Assembly (NCBI GenBank): GCA_016705245.1 | Contig: JADIYM010000016.1 | Location: 62,001 to 126,000 of the forward strand | DNA from: Blastocatellia bacterium | GTDB lineage: Bacteria; Acidobacteriota; Blastocatellia; UBA7656; JADIYM01 | Direction: 5' to 3' | DNA: 64,000 bases | Notes under the pieces: model-generated | The model's input: the letters and a program-made list of their open reading frames with translations, nothing else | Told to the model about the DNA's origin: nothing | Databases searched by the model: none | Shown: positions 41,789 to 50,395 of the stretch, piece after piece | How the letters are laid out: each line of letters begins with the position of its first letter | Numbering within the stretch: the stretch's first letter is position 1 | Position numbers and translations under genes: made by a program

Positions 41789-42172
41789 ATGGCACTCACA
41801 ATCGTAATTTCGGACCGCGACGCGGCAACGAAGCTGGTCACCGTCGTTGGCAAGCTCGATACCACGACCAGCCCGCAGTTTGACGAGGACGTTGCGCCCG
41901 CGCTCTCAGCTGGCGCCAGCGTCACCGTACTCGACCTGGCCGACCTCTCGTACATCAGCAGCGCGGGACTCCGGTCGGTGTTCAAGGCGCGGAAGATGAT
42001 GGAGTCGAAGGGCGGCGCGCTCCTGCTCGTGAACGTTCAACCGCAAGTCCAGAAGGTTTTCGAGATCGTGAAGGCCATGCCGGTGCAGACCGTCTTCCGA
42101 AGCGTCACCGAGCTCGATCAGTACCTCGACTACATGCAGAAGAAGGTCAAGGACGGCGCCGAGCCCACGTAG
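41789..42172 (+). CDS. STAS domain anti-anti-sigma factor (RsbV/SpoIIAA-like)
   Basis: A 127-residue protein from ATG 41789 behind a strong gaaggaggagcg ribosome binding site. VVGKLDTTTSPQFDEDVAPA and VTVLDLADLSYISSAGLRSV are the STAS core, with the phosphorylatable Ser (57 or 58) in YISSAGL. KGGALLLVNVQPQVQKVFEI completes the fold. Phosphorylated by the RsbW-like kinase and dephosphorylated by the receiver-phosphatase encoded upstream (inference from synteny and family), it would switch partners to release the bound target. The 115-bp gap from the upstream gene with its own strong RBS may allow extra expression. Confidence 0.93.
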   Translation: MALTIVISDRDAATKLVTVVGKLDTTTSPQFDEDVAPALSAGASVTVLDLADLSYISSAGLRSVFKARKMMESKGGALLLVNVQPQVQKVFEIVKAMPVQTVFRSVTELDQYLDYMQKKVKDGAEPT

Positions 42173-42184
42173 ATAGCCTGGAGC

Positions 42185-42204
42185 GCGCCTCCCACAAGAG
42201 GCGC
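42185..42204 (+). terminator. Possible weak terminator hairpin after the STAS gene
   Basis: gcgcct and aggcgc pair around an 8-base loop, 13 bp after the STAS stop. There is no T run, so intrinsic termination is only a possibility. Confidence 0.3.
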
Positions 42205-42443
42205 CCGGTAGTGCGGCGTGAGAACGACTCTGAGTTCTTCGGCGATTGCGCGGGCTGCCTCGGCCTTTCCGCGAGCTCGCCGAAGTGGTTCCCCTCCGCT
42301 GGATCGTCCGCCGATCGGGAGTGTACCCCCGCCGCGGTTGCAGACCAGCTTTCGAACCGCGACTCCCCGTGACAGTTTGGGCGCCTGGTTGGCGTCTTAT
42401 CTCAACAGATCAGAGGGTGTCGCCAACCGAAGGAGAACGATCA
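42205..42443. other. Intergenic stretch without recognisable features
   Basis: Open frames cross this region but they are Arg/Pro-rich and lack starts, so I see no gene. It probably contains the promoter of the M15-like gene, which I cannot locate. Confidence 0.4.
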
Positions 42444-42887
42444 ATGCCAGCCATCCCGAACACCATCAATGGCGTGAATGTGGTTTTCGCGCCCAACGTG
42501 AACAACGATGTGACGACGAAGATGGTCGCCGCGCTGAGAACCGTGATCAATCCGGGAATTGCTCCAGGGCACGTGCTTCACACGATCTACATCTCGTCTG
42601 CTCGAAGGATGCAGCCAGCGGCGAGCAACCATCCTTACGGACGCGCGGTCGACGTCTCGCGTATCAACGGCATCCGCATCGATCCAGGGTTCACGGACGA
42701 CCCGTCGGTGCGAGCAATCGTGAAGGCGATCCAGACGGCATTCGAGACGGCGCCCAATCGACGCGAGAACTATGGCCCGGCGTTCCTGAAGAAGTCCGGC
42801 GCTTTGCTGACGACGACAAACCCCGCGGCCTACGAAAGGCTCGCGCCGATGCACCAGAACCACATTCACATGTCCGTGGATGTGTGA
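42444..42887 (+). CDS. Small M15-like peptidase (VanY/endolysin-type DD-peptidase fold)
   Basis: A 147-residue protein from ATG 42444, with aggagaac as ribosome binding site. The zinc-peptidase pattern is MQPAASNHPYGRAVDVSRIN, with His63 and Asp70 as first two ligands, and HQNHIHMSVDV with the terminal His-x-His, matching the SxHxxGxAxD ... HxH arrangement of M15 enzymes. The protein lacks a signal peptide, as endolysins often do. Peptidoglycan peptide cleavage is likely by family. Its location between the partner-switching genes and the sigma/CHAT cassette is suggestive but no coupling is visible. Confidence 0.72.
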   Translation: MPAIPNTINGVNVVFAPNVNNDVTTKMVAALRTVINPGIAPGHVLHTIYISSARRMQPAASNHPYGRAVDVSRINGIRIDPGFTDDPSVRAIVKAIQTAFETAPNRRENYGPAFLKKSGALLTTTNPAAYERLAPMHQNHIHMSVDV

Positions 42888-42933
42888 GCCGGCGGCGATT
42901 GGGCCAGTGTCGGGCGTCAATATCCTGGTACCC

Positions 42934-43005
42934 TGCGTCCGACCTCTGCGCCTCTGCGAGAAACCTCTTTCAGGTCAGGTTCCCGCAGAGGCGCAGAGGT
43001 CCGAC
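42934..43005. repeat. Intergenic inverted repeat, family A copy 6
   Basis: Arms tgcgtccgacctctgcgcct (42934 on) and gcagaggcgcagaggtccga (42983 on) lie between the M15-like gene and the sigma factor gene. Confidence 0.8.
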
Positions 43006-43161
43006 GCAGAGGCGTCAAGAAAACCGCGATCAATATGGAGGGTAAGCAAGCGTAACGCTCCGCAAGAATCCCATTGTGGTGCTTCACGCTCCGGAGTATA
43101 AGAGCCTACAGTAGCCGTTCAACTCCGAAACTCTACAAACAGCGGGAGATGTCGCGCTCCC

Positions 43162-43839
43162 ATGACTCGCCCCTCCGAGCGTTCCGCCGTTGCCCTCGTC
43201 CAGGACTGTGGCTTAAGCACAGATTCAGCGGCGTGGACGGAGTTCGTTGATACCTTCAACCGACGTATCGTGGCAGCTGTCATCCGCGAGCGGCGGCAAC
43301 GCGGGCTTTCATCGGACCCGACGGCGGCTGATGCCGTCAGTGATCTGGTCCAGGACGTCTACCTTCGGTTGCTTGCGAACGACCGGCGTGCGCTTCGCGA
43401 TTTTCGGGGCGAGACCGAGATCGCGGTCTATGCCTATCTGGCCCGCATAGTTCGCGCCGCGGTTGGAGACCGGACGCGCCGGGACTCGAGTCAGAAGCGC
43501 CACGCACAGACCGTCCCGCTTGACGCTGGAGTGGACGGCGAGGGTTCGACGCCGCTGTCGGAGCTTCTCGCCGCCTCCGACGTCAGTTCACCCGAACTGC
43601 AGATGCGCGAACGCGCGGTTCCGGGACGATTGCGGGCGTTGCTTGCCGGGGGCGGGGTCCCGAATCCCGAGCGCGACGCACTAGTCTTCGAGCTTCACGT
43701 TCTCGAGGGGCTTTCGGCTCGCGAAATTGCGGGGATACCGGCGCTCGACCTGTCGCTGTCGGCGGTGGAGGGCGTCTTGCGGCGGACCCGGGAACGCTTG
43801 CGCGAGCGGCTGGGAAACGTACCGGACTTGTCAGCTTAG
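43162..43839 (+). CDS. Sigma-70 family (ECF-type) RNA polymerase sigma factor
   Basis: A 225-residue protein. Region 2 is around residues 22-100 (RRIVAAVIRERRQRGLSSDP, AVSDLVQDVYLRLLANDRRA, LRDFRGETEIAVYAYLARIV) and region 4 near the C-terminus (RDALVFELHVLEGLSAREIA and LSAVEGVLRRTRERLRERLG), which binds the -35 element. The long insert between regions and the unusual FDTFNRRIV-like start place it outside the best-known ECF groups. It precedes a zinc-finger anti-sigma candidate with a 19-bp gap, so the two form a regulatory pair. I infer it drives its own cassette and possibly other genes. Confidence 0.86.
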   Translation: MTRPSERSAVALVQDCGLSTDSAAWTEFVDTFNRRIVAAVIRERRQRGLSSDPTAADAVSDLVQDVYLRLLANDRRALRDFRGETEIAVYAYLARIVRAAVGDRTRRDSSQKRHAQTVPLDAGVDGEGSTPLSELLAASDVSSPELQMRERAVPGRLRALLAGGGVPNPERDALVFELHVLEGLSAREIAGIPALDLSLSAVEGVLRRTRERLRERLGNVPDLSA

Positions 43840-43858
43840 CGGCACGGACTGCGTCTTC

Positions 43859-44833
43859 ATGAATATCGACGACACGAACGAAAAGCCCGACCTTCAGTAC
43901 GCCGCGTGCGCGGCGGAGGGCCGGACGCTCGCCTGGCTCGAGGGCCGCCTCGAATCGGGCGAGACGCGCGAGGCGGAGCGACACGTCGCCGAGTGCGAAG
44001 TCTGCAGGGAGACGACTGCGATGATTGCCGGTTTCAAGTCCGATTCCCTCGACGATCGCGAAGCCGAATTGCTCGAGGCCGTCAGCGAGCGAACCGCCGC
44101 TGCGGCGATCGCGCTCGGAAAGGCAAGCGAGCCATCGCGCCCGGCCACCGTCGTACTTGGTCCTCGTGCGTCATCAACAGCAGCGGGGTGGTTCGGGCTT
44201 TCGCCATGGATGGCCGTGGCAGCGATGCTCGCAATTGCTGCGGGAGCGCTCGCGGTCGTGTGGTTCGGTCGCGGGACTTCGGATCGCTCTCTCGATCGTG
44301 GGGAGCGCCTTCTCGCCGAGGCCACGACGACCGCGCGGCCTACGACGCTGCGGGTCAGCGGCCTCGCGTATGCGCCGGCGCGTGTGACGCGGGGGACTGA
44401 AGCCGAGAACGCCGATCGGCTCGAGGCGGCGAGAGCGCTGCTTTCCGCCGCGGTGGCGACCGATCCGTCGCCGCGGGCCCGTCACGCGCTGGGGCGAGTT
44501 CTGATCGCATCGGGAGACGCAGCGGGCGCCGTCGAGCAGCTCAGCCTGGCGAGCCGAGCCCGTCCCAAGGATGTGGCAATTATGTCGGATCTGGCGGTGG
44601 CGCGATCGCTGGCGCGAGACGTGCCCGGCGCGCGAGCCGATCTCGACCGAGCGCTCGCGATAGACCCGAATTGCCAGGAGGCGCTATTCAATCGCGCGGC
44701 ACTTCGGGCTCGCGAAAGCGACAGTGTGGGCGCACGCGAGGATCTCGAGCGTCTGCACCGGATCGATCCGTTGTCGCCGTGGGTGTCTGATGCGGAACGA
44801 CTCGTGGAGGCGGCGAATGCGCCGGCCAGGTGA
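43859..44833 (+). CDS. Membrane zinc-finger anti-sigma factor candidate with periplasmic TPR domain
   Basis: A 324-residue protein from ATG 43859. The cytoplasmic N-terminus has the anti-sigma zinc-finger pattern HVAECEVC (His42, Cys46, Cys49) near AACAAEGRTLAWLEGRLESG. One membrane helix spans about 117-136 (WMAVAAMLAIAAGALAVVWF). The C-terminal 190 residues carry TPR-like repeats (ARALLSAAVATDPSPRARHA, AVEQLSLASRARPKDVAIMS, ARADLDRALAIDPNCQEALF). So it should hold the sigma factor at the membrane and read an external state through the TPR part. The gene overlaps the CHAT gene start by 17 bp, tying regulator and effector. Confidence 0.87.
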   Translation: MNIDDTNEKPDLQYAACAAEGRTLAWLEGRLESGETREAERHVAECEVCRETTAMIAGFKSDSLDDREAELLEAVSERTAAAAIALGKASEPSRPATVVLGPRASSTAAGWFGLSPWMAVAAMLAIAAGALAVVWFGRGTSDRSLDRGERLLAEATTTARPTTLRVSGLAYAPARVTRGTEAENADRLEAARALLSAAVATDPSPRARHALGRVLIASGDAAGAVEQLSLASRARPKDVAIMSDLAVARSLARDVPGARADLDRALAIDPNCQEALFNRAALRARESDSVGAREDLERLHRIDPLSPWVSDAERLVEAANAPAR

Positions 44834-47800
44834 CGCCATCGCCACGGCAGCGCGACGGCGCGCGGCCTGCCGATGCCGCGGCGCGGCTTCGGTCCGTTCG
44901 GCGATCACACTCGCGCTCGCGGCGGCACTCGGCGCCGGGGGCGTCGTTGTTGTCGAGTGGGCGGTCTCGCCGGATCGGAACCGTCAGTCATCGATGGTCG
45001 TGGAACTGCTCGACGGGCGACGCGTCGCGAACGGCCGGCTGACGGGCGGTGCGCCGTTTGCGGAATATACCGGTCCCGTGCGTCTCCGAATGCGAGGAGG
45101 GGCTGGAAGTGCGCAGAGTTCGACGGTCTCGAGACCTGGCGCTCGAGCCGCCGAGGTCCTCGCCGAGGGCGTTGAGCGACCGACAGGAGCAGCGCTCCGC
45201 GCGGTCGGGGTGCTGAGGTTGGCAGAAGGGCGATACCGCTTGGCGAGTGCGACGCTCGAGCGAGCGCGCGAGGCGGCGCCGACGGATGCGAGGATCGCCG
45301 CTGACCTCGCCGTCGCGTTGCTCGAGGAGTCGATCGGCGAGGACGTGCCGAGACTCGCGGCGAGGGCGCTCGCGGTCGCCGACGAGGCGATTGCGCTCGA
45401 TCCGTTCGTGGACGAGGCGTGGTTCACGCGCGCGGCGGCGCTCGAGCATCTCTGGATTGGGCCGGCGGCGGTGCAGGCGTGGTACGACTATCTCGGGCGC
45501 GATGAGGGGAGTGCATGGTCGGTCGAGGCGCGCCGCCGCGTCTGCGCGCTCGAGCAACTGGCGAATACGTCTGCGCGCGTCGAGGCGCGACGGAGATTCG
45601 AGACGGCGATTGCCGAGGGCAACGCTGCGTTGGCCGAAGCGGTGGCCCGCGAATACCCATCGGAGGCTCGACGAGTCGCGACGGACCTACTCGTGAAGGA
45701 CTGGCCGGCGGCTGTTTTCGCCGGGAGCGAAACTGAAGGGCGTCGTCGTGAAGGCGAATTGCGCGCGGCGGCAGATGCCATCTTTAGCTCGCAGCAGGAT
45801 CGGTTTTTCGTCGATGCCGTCACGTCGATCCGCTCTTCGATTGTTGGCGGCGACCTGCGGAGCCTCGCGCAGGGACTGGCGGCGTACAGCGACGGCCGTG
45901 AGGCGTTCCGCCGAGGCGAGTTGCAGCTGGCGGCGAAACACTTCGAAGACGCGAGCGTGCAGCTCACCGCGGCGGGTTGCGAAGCCGTTGCCACGCTCGC
46001 CGAGTTCGACGCCGCGCGGTGCGAAATCTACAGCCGCGAGTACGATTCGGTGCTTCGACGACTCGAGACGCTTCGTCCGGCTTCCGAGCGGCGCGGATAT
46101 CGGCACTTGGCAGCGCGCGCCTGGTGGGTGTCGGGATACGTGCACGCGGTGCGGTTCGACGTCGCCCCGGCGCTCGGACAGCTTCGGCAGGCGCTGGACG
46201 AACTGGACGCGGTAGGCGATGTCGAAGGCTCGGCGATCGTAGGGCTGCTGCTGGCGGAGACGAGTCACTGGTACGGTCTCGGTGACGAGGCTTGGGACTA
46301 CGGTCGTCGCGCCCTGGCTGCGCTGTCGCGGCTCGGATCGACGGGGCAGGCGTCCGTCGGATTCTCGGGAATTGCGATTCTCGCTGGCGCAGACGGTGAG
46401 GTGAGTGCGTCGAAGTGCCTGCTCGACGCCGCGGGATGGGCCGCCGCCGGAGCCGGCGACAGTTCGAGCGAGGCTGCGGCGATGGGACTGAGGGCCGTGA
46501 TGCATTTGCGACGCGGCGACCGGGTTGCGTCGTCGTCGGACCTCTCGAGCGCACGCGATGCGGCATTGCGGGTCAGCGATCCGCTGCTGTCTCGCCTGAC
46601 CGGCCGCGAGGTGGATCTCTGCGAAGCGGAAGTGTCGGTCACCGATGCGCCGGATCGAGCGGTCGAACTGCTGACGCTAGTCCTCGCTGCATACGAGAGG
46701 ACGAACGACCGGGTGCGTACGGTCCAGTGCCTGCGGCTCAGGGCAGCAGCTCACCTGTCGCGTGGCGATGGTGACGCCGCGCTTCTCGACCTCGAGGCTG
46801 CAGTACGGGAGCTCGATGAGCAACGACGGCGACTCAACGTCGCCGAGCTGCGCGCAAGGCTCGGAGCCGAAGTGGATGCGGTTTTTGGTGCAGTGATCGA
46901 GATGCAGTTCCAGCGGCTCGCGAATCCGGACGGTGCCTTCGAATACTTGGAACGGAAGCGGACGTGGGAGAGAAGTGAACGTGATACGGTCCGGCCGCCC
47001 TCGAGCTCAGACGTCGCGGCGACCCTCGAGGTGGGCGAGACCGTGCTCGTCTACTCGGCGCAGGCCGGAGCGTTGAGGGTCTGGGCAATCGATCGCAACG
47101 GTGCCGCATTCGCGCGGACAGAGATTGGGGCCGACAGAATCGCCGAGCTCGTCGAGCGGTTCAGGCGCGGCGTCGAGCACGGGGATGCATCGGAGCTCCC
47201 GCAACTTTCGGACCCGCTCGTCGAGGCGCTCTGGCGTCCTGTCGAGGAGCGAATTCCGGAGGATGCGACTGTCACGATCGTCGGCGACGCCGCGATTCGC
47301 GGCCTGCCCTTCGGTGCACTGGTCGATTCGAGAACGGGCCGGTTCCTGATACAGAGGAACGCGTTTGCAGTGGCGAGATCCGTCAGAGACGTCGTGAGAC
47401 GAAGCGAGTCGACAATCGCCCCGGATGGTCCCGTGCTCGTCGTCGGGGATCCTGAATTCGATACGGCTCGTCATCCGGGACTCGCACGTCTTTCGAGTGC
47501 CGAGGACGAGGCCCGCGCCGTCGCGTCGATGTACGGGAGCGCGCGCGTGCTGCTGGCTGGCGAGGCGACCGTGCAGGCGTTCCGTGAGGGAGTAGGCAAA
47601 GCAGCGATCATCCACTATGCGGGACACGCCGTGGACAACCTCGAAGGGCGGGGAGAGTCTTCGCTGCTGCTGGCGGGCGGATTCCTGACGGCGTCCGAGG
47701 TCGCGCGGATGCGGCTCGATGGCGTTCGACTTACGGTGCTCGCGGCGTGCGGGACGTCGGCCGGCGGGGCCGGGCCCGAGGGGAGCATCGGCAGCGAGTC

Positions 47801-48029
47801 GCTTGCGGAAGCGTTTCTCGATGCGGGTGTCGAAGAGGTCGTGGCGAGTCATTGGGCTGTCAGCGACGACGCAACGGCCGAGATGCTAGTTGAGTTTCAT
47901 CGACGACTGCGCGTCGGTGAAAGTACCGCCGCGGCCCTGCGCGGTGCGGTGCTTTCGGTGATCGGCGGTCCGGACGGCGGGGGAATACCCCCACGCGACT
48001 GGGCTGCGTTCGGGGTCATTCAACAATAG
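44817..48029 (+). CDS. TPR-CHAT domain peptidase
   Basis: A 1070-residue protein from ATG 44817 (further open frame upstream is not protein-like). One hydrophobic helix near residues 25-43 (SAITLALAAALGAGGVVVVE) suggests membrane anchoring. TPR-type helices start around 120 (RLAEGRYRLASATLERAREA, AADLAVALLEESIGEDVPRL) and continue to about 700. The C-terminal CHAT domain holds the caspase-like dyad His937 in IIHYAGHAVDN and Cys978 in LTVLAACGTSAGG, with SLAEAFLDAGVEEVVASHWA. It is a predicted protease. A CHAT enzyme next to a sigma/anti-sigma pair suggests induced or triggered proteolysis; the next gene may be its substrate. Confidence 0.93.
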   Translation: MRRPGDAIATAARRRAACRCRGAASVRSAITLALAAALGAGGVVVVEWAVSPDRNRQSSMVVELLDGRRVANGRLTGGAPFAEYTGPVRLRMRGGAGSAQSSTVSRPGARAAEVLAEGVERPTGAALRAVGVLRLAEGRYRLASATLERAREAAPTDARIAADLAVALLEESIGEDVPRLAARALAVADEAIALDPFVDEAWFTRAAALEHLWIGPAAVQAWYDYLGRDEGSAWSVEARRRVCALEQLANTSARVEARRRFETAIAEGNAALAEAVAREYPSEARRVATDLLVKDWPAAVFAGSETEGRRREGELRAAADAIFSSQQDRFFVDAVTSIRSSIVGGDLRSLAQGLAAYSDGREAFRRGELQLAAKHFEDASVQLTAAGCEAVATLAEFDAARCEIYSREYDSVLRRLETLRPASERRGYRHLAARAWWVSGYVHAVRFDVAPALGQLRQALDELDAVGDVEGSAIVGLLLAETSHWYGLGDEAWDYGRRALAALSRLGSTGQASVGFSGIAILAGADGEVSASKCLLDAAGWAAAGAGDSSSEAAAMGLRAVMHLRRGDRVASSSDLSSARDAALRVSDPLLSRLTGREVDLCEAEVSVTDAPDRAVELLTLVLAAYERTNDRVRTVQCLRLRAAAHLSRGDGDAALLDLEAAVRELDEQRRRLNVAELRARLGAEVDAVFGAVIEMQFQRLANPDGAFEYLERKRTWERSERDTVRPPSSSDVAATLEVGETVLVYSAQAGALRVWAIDRNGAAFARTEIGADRIAELVERFRRGVEHGDASELPQLSDPLVEALWRPVEERIPEDATVTIVGDAAIRGLPFGALVDSRTGRFLIQRNAFAVARSVRDVVRRSESTIAPDGPVLVVGDPEFDTARHPGLARLSSAEDEARAVASMYGSARVLLAGEATVQAFREGVGKAAIIHYAGHAVDNLEGRGESSLLLAGGFLTASEVARMRLDGVRLTVLAACGTSAGGAGPEGSIGSESLAEAFLDAGVEEVVASHWAVSDDATAEMLVEFHRRLRVGESTAAALRGAVLSVIGGPDGGGIPPRDWAAFGVIQQ

Positions 48030-48055
48030 CGAACGGCTATTGGAGGAGAAAGGCG

Positions 48056-48856
48056 ATGTCCTGGTCCCTGCAAGTGTATCTCTCGGGAATGTTTGTCATT
48101 ATCCCAACTTCGCCGGACGGCTCAAGTCACGAGGCTGTCTTTGTAAGCTCCGGCACGGGATCTGACAAACACAGCTGTCAAATCGGGATGTTCGGTGAGG
48201 TTAGAGCGGCTACCACAACTCTTCCTTTTTCGGCCGACGTACATGACCTCTACATCCACGATGGCAAACGGGAAATCGGTTTAAATCGGCGCGGTGCTCA
48301 ACGCTTGATGGAATCGCTCCCGCAACTCCAGTACACAGTGTCCGGTGGTCTTAAGCCGAAGGCAAACGTTCTTCGTCCCGGCATTCCGACTGCCAGCAAT
48401 CTCTGGTCCGCTCGACTCGGACTATACGGTGGAACAGTCACCGGAAAAGACTTCACACAGCACGACTGGGAGGTCTACTGTAAGGCCGGTTCTGCGGTCG
48501 TCGATGGGCCGAAAAAACTCGCCCAGTCGTTGCTCTATGAGTTGTCAATCACCTCAGCGTATGCCCGCATAGAGGCGCGAGGCAGATCGGCAGTCGAGTC
48601 GTGGGAAATTCGCCCGCTATCCGGATCGAACGTTGCCGAAGTTCACATTCGCAACTCCTCGGGAACAACTCACCAGCCTGTAGGTGGAATCAAGAACGAG
48701 TCGCCGCACTTCAGGCTGGCTTTCGATCTCTTTACGACAACCCCTAAATGCATACTTATAGAGTCCAACGCTCACCCCTACCTGATGGTACGGGGTCGTC
48801 GAACACAGCGACCTCAAGGTGTGCACCTGCCCTGCGTTGGCGGATGCACGTGTTGA
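48056..48856 (+). CDS. Unknown protein encoded directly after the CHAT peptidase (candidate partner)
   Basis: A 266-residue protein from ATG 48056, 26 bp after the CHAT stop, with a very good ggaggagaaaggcg ribosome binding site. It is probably cytoplasmic: no signal peptide or membrane helix. The start MSWSLQVYLSGMFVIIPTSP is followed by strand-rich segments (HSCQIGMFGEVRAATTTLPF, WEVYCKAGSAVVDGPKKLAQ, SLLYELSITSAYARIEARGR), and the end is Cys-rich (LPCVGGCTC). Base composition is visibly lower in GC than its neighbours, suggesting transfer. I do not recognise the family. A substrate, activator or target-recognition protein for the CHAT enzyme is inference from position. Confidence 0.75.
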   Translation: MSWSLQVYLSGMFVIIPTSPDGSSHEAVFVSSGTGSDKHSCQIGMFGEVRAATTTLPFSADVHDLYIHDGKREIGLNRRGAQRLMESLPQLQYTVSGGLKPKANVLRPGIPTASNLWSARLGLYGGTVTGKDFTQHDWEVYCKAGSAVVDGPKKLAQSLLYELSITSAYARIEARGRSAVESWEIRPLSGSNVAEVHIRNSSGTTHQPVGGIKNESPHFRLAFDLFTTTPKCILIESNAHPYLMVRGRRTQRPQGVHLPCVGGCTC

Positions 48857-48876
48857 AGGTGATCGAATAAGGTCGA

Positions 48877-48970
48877 GCTCTGCGTCTCGCATCTTCACTC
48901 GCGTCTTTGCGGGAAACTCTTCTCACGCTAGAAGAGTTTCCCGCAAAGACGCAAAGGGCAGACGCAGAGC
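48877..48970. repeat. Intergenic inverted repeat, family A copy 7
   Basis: Arms from 48877 (gctctgcgtctcgcatcttc...) and 48931 (gaagagtttcccgcaaagac...) pair between the convergent unknown gene and the glycosyltransferase gene. Confidence 0.8.
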
Positions 48971-49013
48971 CGCAAAGGAAGAATCGAAAGCGAGCGACGG
49001 GTCTTGAAGCCCG

Positions 49014-50144
49014 CTACCCCTTCACGAGCCCCGCCACCCTCTCCACAATCTCGAACGCCGCACGCGGGTGCGCCAGCCTCGCGACCGCCGCCTTCATCGC
49101 CGTGAACCGCTTCCGATCCCCCAGCAACCGGTCGATCTTGTGCGCCAGCACCGGCAGGTTGTTGCACCGGATCGCCGCGCCCTCCTCGAGCAGGTGATCC
49201 GAGTTCCGCTCCTCCTGCCCCGGAATCGGATTCACGATCACCATCACAAGTCCACGTGCGAGTGACTCGGACGTCGTCAAACCACCCGGCTTCCCGACGA
49301 TCAACTCCGCCACCGCCATGAACTCGTCCATCTCCGTCGTGAACCCCACGACCTTCACCGGATTCGACCCCGCCGGCAGCTTCGACACGACCTTCGACAA
49401 CCGCGCGCGCAACTCCTCGTTCTTCCCGCAGATCGCGACGATCTCGACCGAGTGCCTGACCTCCACGAGCGACTGCAGCATGTGCTCGACCGGCCCTACA
49501 CCAAAGCCCCCTGCCGACATCAGGATCGTAGTCCGCGCCGGATCGAGACCGTGCTTGGAGCATAGCGCCGCCCGATCCTTCTTCTCAGCAAATAGCGGAT
49601 CGATCGGGATTCCCGTTACGGAAACCTTATCCTGCGCAATCCCGAGCTTCTCGAGATGCACCTTCGTCTCGTCGAGCGCCACGAAATACTGCTCGAAATG
49701 ATGGCACAACCACATGGCGTGCACGTCAAAGTCCGTCACGACGATCGCCTGCGGGCACGCGAGCTTCTCCTTCGCCTTCAACCACGAGACGATCTCCGCC
49801 GGCAGGAAGTGCGTGCATACGATGACGTCCGGATCGTATTCGCGGACCATCTTCCGGAATGGCCCCGTGTTCAACCGGTCGACCAGCAGCCGTCGACGCT
49901 CCTTGCGCCACGGCGTGTCGAGCGCGTCGTATAGCCAGCCGAGGACTTCCGGCGCGCTGTTGACCATCTCGATGTAGGCCTGCGCATAGAGCTTTCGAAA
50001 TACCTTGTTGGTGTATTCGAGCGCGTCGACGTGGCGGATCTCGCGCGCGATGCCGGACTGGGTGAAGGCCTTCTCGAGGGCCTGTGCGGCACGGACGTGA
50101 CCAGCGCCCGCGGAGGCGGAGAGCAGCAGAACGCGATTGATCAT
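49014..50144 (-). CDS. Processive diacylglycerol glycosyltransferase-like enzyme (MGDG synthase family)
   Basis: A 376-residue GT28-family enzyme from ATG 50144. MINRVLLLSASAGAGHVRAA is the acceptor-binding N-terminal motif, YNPDVIVCTHFLPAEIVSWL-like text (DPDVIVCTHFLPAEIVSW) and VTDFDVHAMWLCHHFEQYFV are typical of MGDG synthase and UgtP. The sugar-nucleotide half has ILMSAGGFGVGPVEHMLQSL, VVGFTTEMDEFMAVAELIVG and GKPGGLTTSESLARGLVMVI, then PIPGQEERNSDHLLEEGAAI. It would add hexose from UDP-sugar to diacylglycerol at the inner membrane, making glycolipids. The gene seems to stand alone. Confidence 0.9.
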   Translation of the reverse strand: MINRVLLLSASAGAGHVRAAQALEKAFTQSGIAREIRHVDALEYTNKVFRKLYAQAYIEMVNSAPEVLGWLYDALDTPWRKERRRLLVDRLNTGPFRKMVREYDPDVIVCTHFLPAEIVSWLKAKEKLACPQAIVVTDFDVHAMWLCHHFEQYFVALDETKVHLEKLGIAQDKVSVTGIPIDPLFAEKKDRAALCSKHGLDPARTTILMSAGGFGVGPVEHMLQSLVEVRHSVEIVAICGKNEELRARLSKVVSKLPAGSNPVKVVGFTTEMDEFMAVAELIVGKPGGLTTSESLARGLVMVIVNPIPGQEERNSDHLLEEGAAIRCNNLPVLAHKIDRLLGDRKRFTAMKAAVARLAHPRAAFEIVERVAGLVKG

Positions 50145-50395
50145 CGAGGGGTCTCCTGAGCGAGTGAAGAGGCACACGGATCGACGGACCGTGCGGTTGC
50201 GGCGGATCTCACCATGAAATGCCGATCCGTGTCACCCGCGCAAAACCACCCGAACCGGTCGCCTTCCTGTCCGGGCTGGCTGACGGTTCGACTCGGCGCC
50301 CCATCCCGAAACGGTCCGATCGACCACGAATCGGTGTATCGTCTCGCACGAGGCGCGTCCGATGTCTCGAGGCGCCGGCCCGCTCCGTCCAGTCG

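Noticed and set aside
48056..48856. Idea that the CHAT neighbour is a bacterial gasdermin
   Set aside because: Size (266 residues) and CHAT context fit, but I see no gasdermin-specific pattern in the sequence, and the Cys residues are at the C-terminus. I left it as unknown.
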